DNA of 38,342 nucleotides, taken from the NCBI RefSeq assembly GCF_002940205.1, contig NZ_MDSK01000041.1, forward strand, positions 1 to 38,342, in the 5' to 3' direction. The translations under genes and the position numbers were made by a program. This DNA is from Xanthomonas arboricola pv. guizotiae. Lineage in GTDB: Bacteria; Pseudomonadota; Gammaproteobacteria; Xanthomonadales; Xanthomonadaceae. Positions 1-5,368 of this stretch are shown piece by piece. Every line of letters starts with the position of its first letter. Within the stretch, counting starts at the first letter, position 1. The notes under the pieces are model-generated. The model searched no databases, had not been told where the DNA came from, and saw only the letters and a list, made by a program, of their open reading frames with translations.

Positions 1-115
1 ACGTCGCATCGATCTCCACTTGGCGTTGCTTTCGCTCGCATCCTCCATCATCTGCTTACGCCTTCTTCCTGGGTTTTGTTAGCCGCTCTTAGTATGCCGC
101 TTTGGTGACAAGGTG

Positions 116-994
116 ATGCTCGATCATTTTGAGGAAATTGTTTACCCGGCATTTTTTGATCAACGTATCCGAGAATACGGATCTACTAAATACTTTTTCT
201 CAGAAGTCAATCTTGTGTACTTAGGGGAAGATGATCAAGCGCGGCCATTGGTGGGCATAGCTGGAAGGTTCATTAAAGACGGCGAAATTAGCCGAGAACA
301 AATCTATAAAAATGGTGTACTGGTAAAGAACTCGAGGAAAATGCAATCGAGCCCTTCTTCCATATTTTTACTCATACTACATAACCATAGGCTTGTTTAT
401 GTGAGGGAAATGGCTGGAGCACCAGACAAAGCTTCTTTCAGATCAACTTTGCTGACATTTCTTAAAAGCGCTCGAGATGAAAATATTAAGGCTCGCTTTG
501 AAGAGGTAGACAATGAATATAGTACGAGGAAAGATCGTCGAGAAAAAAAAGATGAGATTTACGATGAATATCAAGTGCCTTCATTGCAGGTTATACCGCT
601 TGCAAGTCACGGTAGCGTAGTGGATTTTATTGAGAAATATGATGTTCTTCGTCAGGTAAAAATTACTTATAGGGCCACCAACGATGAGAATCCAATGGGA
701 GATTTCTTCACCTTGCTGAAAGCAAGTAAGGAGGCACTCGGAAGTGATAAAGCCGTCGTCGTTCAAGAGGCAAAAAAAGGTTTAGATAAAAGCGAAGCAG
801 CAAGCCAGATTACAGCTGCTGCCGGCCAAGGAATTAATAGCGTAGATCTTCGCGGAACCGATGATGCTGGAGACACGCTTGTTGGGAATAACGATAGCTT
901 TCAGTTAAAAAAGCCTATTGAAGGACTAAGTAGTGATCCTGCAGAGGCTGCAGAAGCACTGTTCGAATCATTCAGAGAACTAGGGAACCTCTGA
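116..994 (+). CDS. Unrecognised soluble protein, C-terminus truncated by a MITE
   Basis: I do not recognise this family. The product (292 aa from the ATG; a GTG lies one codon upstream) has no signal peptide or membrane segment. It has a mixed N-terminal half with hydrophobic strands (SIFLLILHNHRLVYV near residue 85), a charged central helix rich in Lys, Arg and Glu (around 130-150) and an Ala/Asp-rich C-terminal third. An in-frame TAG at 80-82 limits the start. The last codons and the stop (TGA 992-994) lie inside the MITE at 984-1134. Removing the MITE and one CTAG duplication lets the frame run to a TGA at 1222-1224, adding 28 residues in place of the final three and overlapping the next start as ATGA. 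The gene is clearly more A+T-rich than the genes after 2100, so transfer is likely. Pairing with a membrane protein suggests a two-component conflict or defence module, which is inference only. Confidence 0.7.
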   Translation: MLDHFEEIVYPAFFDQRIREYGSTKYFFSEVNLVYLGEDDQARPLVGIAGRFIKDGEISREQIYKNGVLVKNSRKMQSSPSSIFLLILHNHRLVYVREMAGAPDKASFRSTLLTFLKSARDENIKARFEEVDNEYSTRKDRREKKDEIYDEYQVPSLQVIPLASHGSVVDFIEKYDVLRQVKITYRATNDENPMGDFFTLLKASKEALGSDKAVVVQEAKKGLDKSEAASQITAAAGQGINSVDLRGTDDAGDTLVGNNDSFQLKKPIEGLSSDPAEAAEALFESFRELGNL

Positions 995-1134
995 ACAACT
1001 CTTGGCGTTGCGAGCGAACTTGGGATTTCGCTTGATCACGACAATCTCCGTTGCTGAAAATCAATCACTTACGCGTGATGGCTCCAACCTCAGGCGTCGA
1101 TCAGAAGTCTATCGAGGAGTTGTTCAGAGCTTCC
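984..1134. mobile_element. 151-bp MITE, copy 1 (IS5-type, CTAG target duplication)
   Basis: The element begins GGAACCTCTGAACAACTC and ends with the inverted complement of that 18-mer, with one mismatch at the right end (GCTTCC instead of GGTTCC). It is flanked by CTAG at 980-983 and 1135-1138, a 4-bp duplication fitting the YTAR target of IS5-group elements. There is no transposase ORF, so it is non-autonomous. It differs from the copy at 1878-2028 at one visible base. Its insertion ends the upstream ORF prematurely and separates it from the membrane-protein gene downstream. Confidence 0.88.
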
Positions 1135-1220
1135 CTAGTAGACGATGGAATTGTTAGGCTAGAGAGAGTAAGTGTAAGCGCTATGAGGAAAGTAAGTGCG
1201 ATCTTTGATAGGCACTTTTT

Positions 1221-1838
1221 ATGAGCACTAGGGATATGGGCCCGGAAAGTTTCACTTCCGAAACTAATTTGTGGCAAATATATAATAAGGCGCGGCGAAT
1301 ACCATCCAGTAGATTTAATATATACACCACTCTGATGGTTGCATTTTTAGTCGGCGCTGCTAGTTTTTTTTCTGACGTTGGAGCCGTGCCAACAATCAAG
1401 GCCGTCCGTGATTTAGCTACCCTTGGCCTAAATACGACTCTAACGGTGCTTGGTTTCTTAGTTGCAGGATTTACAATTTTCGCAACGGTTACAAATCCCA
1501 ATATGTTGATCGCGATGGGTAGTTTCCGTCATAAAACAAGTGGATTATCCTGGCTCAAGCACTCATTTTTCGTACTAATTCGAACGTTTTTGTACTTTAT
1601 TTGTTATGCAACCTTCTGTTTTTTTATAGTGTACATGGCTTCGCCTGGTGGCGTCGCTTCGTTGCTTTTCCGCCTTTCTCCGCATCCTGATGAGTACAAG
1701 CTTTGTTGTGCGAAGTTGGCTTATGTGGTGTTGGCAACTGGTCAATATTTTCTTCTAATGCAACTCAAATCTTTTATATTCAACATGTATCACTCGGTTG
1801 TCGCCAGCCTGCAATGGCGGGCCGAAGGTCGAGAATAA
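1221..1838 (+). CDS. Four-helix membrane protein, partner of the upstream gene
   Basis: This 205-aa protein has four likely membrane segments at about residues 35-55, 70-95, 113-145 and 160-185, and a short cytosolic N-terminus. One stretch, GFLVAGFTIFATVTNP (about 76-91), is typical of small polytopic proteins found in accessory loci. No family is assigned. The ATG overlaps the ancestral stop of the preceding gene (ATGA, 1221-1224), so the two were once translationally coupled. A weak AGG lies 8 nt upstream of the ATG. Codon use is A+T-rich like its neighbour. A cytosolic partner plus a small membrane protein is a common layout for sensor/effector defence pairs, including Kiwa (KwaA membrane, KwaB soluble), but the order here is reversed and I see no decisive motif. 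Function is unknown. Confidence 0.72.
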   Translation: MSTRDMGPESFTSETNLWQIYNKARRIPSSRFNIYTTLMVAFLVGAASFFSDVGAVPTIKAVRDLATLGLNTTLTVLGFLVAGFTIFATVTNPNMLIAMGSFRHKTSGLSWLKHSFFVLIRTFLYFICYATFCFFIVYMASPGGVASLLFRLSPHPDEYKLCCAKLAYVVLATGQYFLLMQLKSFIFNMYHSVVASLQWRAEGRE

Positions 1839-1877
1839 CTGCAAGGAAGTACGGCGACTCGGAAATGGCTTGCCTAA

Positions 1878-2028
1878 GGAACCTCTGAACAACTCTTGGC
1901 GTTGCGAGCGAACTTGGGATTTCGCTTGATCACGACAATCTCCGTTGCTGAAAATCAATCACTTACGCGTGATGGCTCCAACCTCAGGCGTCGATCAGAA
2001 GTCTATCGAGGAGTTGTTCAGAGGTTCC
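1878..2028. mobile_element. 151-bp MITE, copy 2 (IS5-type, CTAA target duplication)
   Basis: The ends are an exact 18-bp inverted repeat, GGAACCTCTGAACAACTC, with CTAA duplicated at 1874-1877 and 2029-2032. CTAA also fits YTAR. The interior matches copy 1 apparently base for base. Because each copy carries its own distinct target duplication, the two are independent insertions rather than products of recombination. This copy lies 36 bp after the membrane-protein stop and does not interrupt a visible gene. The two copies flank the membrane-protein gene in direct orientation. Confidence 0.9.
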
Positions 2029-2114
2029 CTAAGAGATGCCTCAGCACTTTTTAAGAAGGTTGGGGTCCTTGCGCATCTGCAGGAGCAACGGTTCAATCCG
2101 CGAGTCAATAGGTG

Positions 2115-2780
2115 TCACGCATCACCTCCATCGATCTGGGCGCCATATACGCACTCGCGCCTTGTGCCACCGGCGGTGGTCTCGTAGATCAGCAAGGCAA
2201 CCGAAAAGCCTTGTGCTCCATCTTGGATGGCGCGCCAATGTTGCAGAAGCGTGCCGCCCTGGAATGGGCGCTGCCCGTCGCGCGTGTACCCCATGGCTTC
2301 AAGCTTGGCTGAAAGATCCGCCGCATCCCATATGCATGCGGCATCGGCCACGCGCGTCGGGTCGCGTTTGTCCGGCAGCCCGACCAAGAGATTGATAAAA
2401 GAAAATCCCTTCCTCTCCGGGTTGTGCGATACATACAACGTATAGCCGTTCGCCAGCGGAAGACTCCGCAGCACGCGCCGTGACACCGCAAGATCCTTCG
2501 GCGGGTCGAATTTGATGCCCAGCATCTCCTCTACCCGCTTGTGGCTCATGTCACCGGGTTGTCTTAGCGACGCTGCAAATCTCAAAAGCCCGGCTTCAAT
2601 CTGCTGGATGTTGAGAGCGGCATTCTGCTCCGTGGTTGCCGGTACAGAACGCGCAGTAGGTGTAGGTGATGAAGCAGCAGGCAGATCGCTCGCTTGCTCA
2701 GGCGGCCGGGTGCATGCGCTCGACAGCACCGAGGTCAGTGCCAAGCAAAGCAGCAGCGTGAATAAGCGAAAGCGGGTCAT
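2115..2780 (-). CDS. Predicted lipoprotein of unknown function
   Basis: From the ATG at 2780 the product is 221 aa. It starts MTRFRLFTLLLCLALTSVL and has a lipobox LSSAC, so it should be a lipid-anchored envelope protein. A Pro/Ser/Thr-rich linker (about residues 30-55) leads to a globular domain with no family I recognise. A longer reading from 2840 would add 20 residues before the signal and is less likely. The gene sits between the MITE-bearing pair and the divergent RNA-leader locus. It could be an accessory envelope protein such as an immunity or inhibitor lipoprotein, but nothing in the sequence proves that. Confidence 0.75.
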   Translation of the reverse strand: MTRFRLFTLLLCLALTSVLSSACTRPPEQASDLPAASSPTPTARSVPATTEQNAALNIQQIEAGLLRFAASLRQPGDMSHKRVEEMLGIKFDPPKDLAVSRRVLRSLPLANGYTLYVSHNPERKGFSFINLLVGLPDKRDPTRVADAACIWDAADLSAKLEAMGYTRDGQRPFQGGTLLQHWRAIQDGAQGFSVALLIYETTAGGTRRECVYGAQIDGGDA

Positions 2781-2894
2781 TGTTGTCTTGTATGCCGGCG
2801 CGGCGCGTCGATACAAGGCAAGGTACTCGCCCACGTCCAAGCCGGCCAGCCCATCGCTTGCAGGCCTGACACTTTGACTGAGACAGGCGCAGCG

Positions 2895-3116
2895 TCAGGG
2901 GGCGGTACTCAAATCCCCGAGCACATCGTCCACCTGCTCGGCCAGGTACTGCAGGCAGTGCGCCCATTGCTGGAGTGGAATGGCCGGCATGCCCATGGCG
3001 CCTTCGTCGCGAGCGCGCGGTGTAGCCAGGGTGGCGAGCAGGCGCAGTTGATCGCGTACGCGCAGCAGGTGGTATTGCGTGCCTTCGGACATCCAGTAAC
3101 CGGGTTCGTCGTGCAT
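2895..3116 (-). CDS. Small protein (73 aa) behind a structured leader
   Basis: The start is the ATG at 3116, preceded by AAGGAGAG with 6 nt spacing; a longer frame to 3152 has no such support and would run into the leader hairpin. The product is soluble, starts MHDEPGYWMSEGTQYHLLRV, and looks largely helical. I do not recognise the family. Its 5' leader (3117-3337, minus strand) is homologous to the leader of the SymE-like gene at 3724, which points in the opposite direction. The shared leader suggests the two are controlled by the same RNA mechanism, as in type I toxin-antitoxin loci. Whether this protein is a toxin, an antitoxin or a passenger is unknown. Confidence 0.7.
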   Translation of the reverse strand: MHDEPGYWMSEGTQYHLLRVRDQLRLLATLATPRARDEGAMGMPAIPLQQWAHCLQYLAEQVDDVLGDLSTAP

Positions 3117-3337
3117 GCCGCTCTCCTTGCCGTGAGGCAGCTCCCGCTGCACAACGCAGCGGGATGCCGGGAGGCTAGAAACCGCACACAGCCGGCGGGC
3201 TTATTCCCCTTGCGGGTGTTGTATTCGCCGCCCTCCCGGCGTAGGAACGCCGAGCAGTGCCAAGCCAGATGGCCGAGCACAAAAAACCCACCAAAACTCG
3301 GAGGTGGGTACCGCTGTGTGGGGAGTTTCTAGGCTCC
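3117..3337 (-). ncRNA. Structured 5' leader RNA of the 73-aa gene
   Basis: Read on the minus strand, the leader has in order: GGAGCCTAGAAACTCC (3337-3322, a GGAG/CUCC hairpin with loop CCUAGAAA), a terminator (3309-3281), a small hairpin CGGCG..CGCCG, a branched domain closed by GCCGGGAGG/CCTCCCGGC with an inner CCC-GCAA-GGG hairpin, the conserved GTGCGGTTTCTAGCCTCCCG (3191-3172), a hairpin CCCGCTGC/GCAGCGGG (3153-3133), and the ribosome site. The plus-strand leader at 3501-3723 repeats this order with paired changes in at least four helices. That covariation supports a real RNA. Whether it is a leader, a separate sRNA plus leader, or both is open. Confidence 0.65.
3281..3309 (-). terminator. 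Intrinsic terminator inside the minus-strand leader
   Basis: On the minus strand CCCACC, an 11-nt loop and GGTGGG are followed by six T residues. It lies about 30 nt after the proposed start of the leader and before the coding region, so it either ends a ~57-nt small RNA or acts as an attenuator. Confidence 0.7.
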
Positions 3338-3344
3338 GGCTGGA

Positions 3345-3373
3345 AGTGTGCGGGTGGTGCAGGGCAGGGTCAA
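3345..3373 (-). promoter_or_regulatory. Candidate promoter for the minus-strand leader
   Basis: TTGACC (3373-3368) and CACACT (3350-3345) are spaced 17 nt apart on the minus strand, and the conserved GGAGCC begins 7 nt later. The -35 is good and the -10 is weak. The plus-strand leader has a TTGACA at the equivalent place. Confidence 0.45.
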
Positions 3374-3462
3374 GCTGAGGTGACTGTCCGAGTGCGGGGA
3401 AGCCGTCTACATAGAAGAATTCTCTGGCTGAGCGCAGCACTGCAATGAGTCGCTGCAACCAG

Positions 3463-3491
3463 TTGACACACCACGCAACGCGTAGCAATCT
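3463..3491 (+). promoter_or_regulatory. Candidate promoter for the plus-strand leader
   Basis: A consensus TTGACA (3463-3468) is followed after 17 nt by CAATCT (3486-3491), and GGAGCC begins 9 nt later. The -35 is perfect and the -10 poor. The matching position in the divergent leader supports it. Confidence 0.45.
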
Positions 3492-3500
3492 CGCCTGCAA

Positions 3501-3723
3501 GGAGCCTAGAAACTCCTCACGTAGCGGTACCCACCTCCGTCAAACCGGTGGGTTTTTTGTGCCTGCATTCTCGCAGGTGCAACCGACGCAATGCCTGCGT
3601 CGGGAGGGCGGCTAATACAACACTCCTTCGGGAGGAATACGCCCGCCGGCTACGTGCGGTTTCTAGCCTCCCGACATCCCGTCGCGTCGTGCGACGGGCC
3701 TGTTCGTCAAGGAGGGCTTTGCC
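3501..3723 (+). ncRNA. Structured 5' leader RNA of the SymE-like gene
   Basis: The elements match the divergent leader: GGAGCCTAGAAACTCC (3501-3516), a terminator (3530-3558), hairpin CCTGC/GCAGG, hairpin CGACGCA/TGCGTCG, a domain closed by GTCGGGAGG/CCTCCCGAC with inner hairpin CTCC-TTCG-GGAG, GTGCGGTTTCTAGCCTCCCG (3655-3674), hairpin CCCGTCGC/GCGACGGG (3678-3698) and AAGGAGGG (3709-3716). Compared with the other copy, the pairs GCC/GGC to GTC/GAC, CTGC/GCAG to TCGC/GCGA and CCC-GCAA-GGG to CTCC-TTCG-GGAG are compensatory. TTTCTAG in the conserved block is complementary to CTAGAAA in the first hairpin loop, allowing a long-range or in-trans interaction. Confidence 0.65.
3530..3558 (+). terminator. 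Intrinsic terminator inside the plus-strand leader
   Basis: CCCACC (3530-3535) and GGTGGG (3547-3552) form a stem followed by six T residues. It would end a ~58-nt RNA starting near 3501, or attenuate the SymE-like mRNA. Confidence 0.7.
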
Positions 3724-4077
3724 ATGCGTCGATCCCCATCCCGTTCTACGCCCGCGCGCAAGCGCGCCACGGTACCACCCCCTACCGAAGTCGTCTGGCG
3801 CTCGCTGGATCCCTCGATCCAGCCGCGTCCGTACCTTGAGCGCACGCCCATCCCCGAACCCCGTACCGAACCACGCACACCACGGCGGCCCGGCCGCCCG
3901 CGTGCGCCGCAGCAGTGCACCGTCGGCTATGGGTACTATCCCGACAGTCACCAGCGCATTCCCACCCTGCGCCTGCGCGGCCGCTGGCTGGAACAATTGG
4001 GCTTTGCCATCGGCAGCAAGCTGCACATCCGCCAGCGCGGTGGCGAACTGGTCATCAGCGTTGTAGACCCTCGCTGA
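3724..4077 (+). CDS. SymE-family toxin-like protein
   Basis: This 117-aa protein has a disordered, Arg/Pro-rich N-terminal two thirds (residues 1-65) and a C-terminal SymE-type domain: TVGYGYYPDSHQRIPTLRLR, then GRWLEQLGFAIG, then a short strand ending ELVISVV. SymE proteins have an AbrB-like fold and act as RNA-targeting or nucleoid-binding toxins in type I toxin-antitoxin loci; in E. coli an antisense RNA, SymR, represses symE. Here the start is well supported (AAGGAGGG, 7 nt before the ATG). The long basic N-terminus is not part of the E. coli protein. The leader is not antisense but has its own terminator and a sense-strand candidate sRNA. Activity as a toxin is inferred from family only. 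Confidence 0.82.
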   Translation: MRRSPSRSTPARKRATVPPPTEVVWRSLDPSIQPRPYLERTPIPEPRTEPRTPRRPGRPRAPQQCTVGYGYYPDSHQRIPTLRLRGRWLEQLGFAIGSKLHIRQRGGELVISVVDPR

Positions 4078-4134
4078 TCACGCCGCAGCGCATGCGCGCA
4101 CCGCATGTGCCCGGCCCGTTGCTGGAGACGTCGC

Positions 4135-4875
4135 ATGATGAGTGAGGGCATGACCGGCACGTCGCGTGCAGACCGCCACGTTGTCATCGGCCAGTTGGTC
4201 GCGACACGCGCGCATGCCGCAAGCGCGGCGCCGGCTGAGCGATACGGCAGCCGCCCCTGGCGCCACCGCAGCGCCTACGCCGTGCGCGAGCTGCCGGCCC
4301 GCGCGCCCATGGCGGGCATCTACGCGCTTGGCCGCTTCACCACGCGCTGGCAGGTGCGCGAGGAGCGCGTGCCGGCCAGGGAACGCTTCGACCAGGCCGT
4401 GGTGCAGCTGCAGGCGGAGCTGCTCACCTATATGCGGCGGCGCCTGCGCGACCCGCACACCGCCGCCGATCTCGCCCAGGAAACGCTGCTGCGCCTGCTG
4501 GCCTACCGCGACACGCCAGACATCCACAGCTACAAGCTGCTGCTGTACCGCATTGCCCACAACGTGGTGCTGGAGCATTGGCGCACGCGCCACCGCAGGC
4601 ACGCCTCCCGCCATGTGCCGCTGGAGGGCAGCGAACCGCTCGCCGCCGCCGGCACGTCGGTGGACCAGTTGGTGGACGCCCGCCGCACCCTGCAGCACCT
4701 GCACACCCACACGCTGCCCGCGCTGCCGCCCAAATGCCGCCAGGCCTTCATGCTCAACCGCTTCGATGGCCTCACCTACCCGGAAGTCGCCGCCGTCATG
4801 GGCATCTCGGTCAAGATGGTGGAAAAGCACATCAGCCGCGCCCTGGCGGCCTGCCGCGCGGCAGTGGGTGAGTAA
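4135..4875 (+). CDS. FecI-like ECF sigma factor with N-terminal extension
   Basis: An extracytoplasmic-function sigma factor directs RNA polymerase to a small regulon. Region 2 is seen at AADLAQETLLRLL and LLYRIAHNVVLEHWR, and region 4 at LPPKCRQAFMLNRFDGL and YPEVAAVMGISVKMVEKHIS, the pattern of the FecI (iron-siderophore) group. The ATG at 4135 is preceded by GGAGA with 6 nt spacing and gives 246 aa, about 70 more than usual; the extra N-terminus is Arg/Ala-rich. A shorter start at 4309 (MAGIYALGRF) would give a normal length. FecI genes are normally followed by a FecR anti-sigma and a TonB receptor, and neither is present, so the gene is an orphan. It lies 57 bp after the SymE-like gene. 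Confidence 0.82.
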   Translation: MMSEGMTGTSRADRHVVIGQLVATRAHAASAAPAERYGSRPWRHRSAYAVRELPARAPMAGIYALGRFTTRWQVREERVPARERFDQAVVQLQAELLTYMRRRLRDPHTAADLAQETLLRLLAYRDTPDIHSYKLLLYRIAHNVVLEHWRTRHRRHASRHVPLEGSEPLAAAGTSVDQLVDARRTLQHLHTHTLPALPPKCRQAFMLNRFDGLTYPEVAAVMGISVKMVEKHISRALAACRAAVGE

Positions 4876-4931
4876 CGCCAGGGCAATGCATCTCCAATCA
4901 TCCTGCCGCCTTCGGCTGTAGTGCAGCGATC

Positions 4932-5111
4932 ATGGTTGGCCTGGCGTTCTTGCTTTACCGTGTTAACCGGGCGCAGGCGGTGCAACGTACTACAGCTGAC
5001 AGCCGTAGCAACCGCTCCCACTTGATAGCGAATGGTCTTGTTTTCGCAACGCTGGCGCTGATCGGCTATGGACTACTGACGCGGGTTTTGGTCGGCGTCA
5101 GCGCGGTCTAA
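4932..5111 (+). CDS. Possible small membrane protein (59 aa)
   Basis: An ORF begins MVGLAFLLYRV and ends with a hydrophobic segment (GLVFATLALIGYGLLTRVLVG), separated by a polar Arg/Ser-rich linker, so a two-helix hairpin is possible. No ribosome site is obvious and no family is recognised. It may be the end of a decayed longer membrane-protein gene, because the region between the sigma factor and the effector candidate has no other coding signal. Confidence 0.3.
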   Translation: MVGLAFLLYRVNRAQAVQRTTADSRSNRSHLIANGLVFATLALIGYGLLTRVLVGVSAV

Positions 5112-5272
5112 CTGCACCGGGATCAGATCAGCGCCTTGCCGCCCCGTGCTCCAGGTTGGCTCTGAGCTGGTCTTCAACGGGCCGCAACCCGTGGTGGACT
5201 TTGTCTATGTGCTGGCATCCCCGTGCCTGCTGGCCAGGTGGGTACATGCATTGCTGACCAGCAGTGCGTCGC

Positions 5273-5297
5273 TTCGGATACGCAATCGCCCATTCGC
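5273..5297 (+). promoter_or_regulatory. Imperfect PIP box (HrpX target) upstream of the effector candidate
   Basis: TTCGG, 15 nt, then TTCGC fits the relaxed plant-inducible-promoter pattern TTCGB-N15-TTCGB recognised by HrpX in Xanthomonas. It lies 71 bp before the ATG at 5369, a usual distance. A clear YANNNT -10 box 30-32 nt downstream is not seen; the closest is TACTTG at 5332, which fails at the last base. Confidence 0.45.
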
Positions 5298-5368
5298 GCG
5301 TGCTTGCGCAGTGCCGGGGTTAGCCCTGGCCTACTTGCCTCCGGCATTGGCGTCTCAGGAAAAAAGTG

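Larger units (their letters stand above)
3117..3723. repeat. Large imperfect inverted repeat of two divergent leaders
   Basis: Two arms of about 220 nt (3117-3337 and 3501-3723) are inverted copies of each other, separated by about 160 bp holding both candidate promoters. The best-conserved blocks are GGAGCCTAGAAACTCC, AGCGGTACCCACCTCCG, GGTGGGTTTTTTGTG, GAGGGCGG, AATACAACAC and GTGCGGTTTCTAGCCTCCCG. The less conserved parts are mostly helix positions that change together. This stretch holds no other gene. Confidence 0.8.

Noticed and set aside
18..40. Short similarity of the window start to the MITE interior (cttggcgttgc)
   Set aside because: Only about 11 bases agree and no terminal repeat is present, so it is not a third copy.
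116..1838. Assignment of the first two genes to the Kiwa system
   Set aside because: Sizes and topology fit loosely, but gene order is reversed and no KwaA or KwaB motif could be confirmed by eye.
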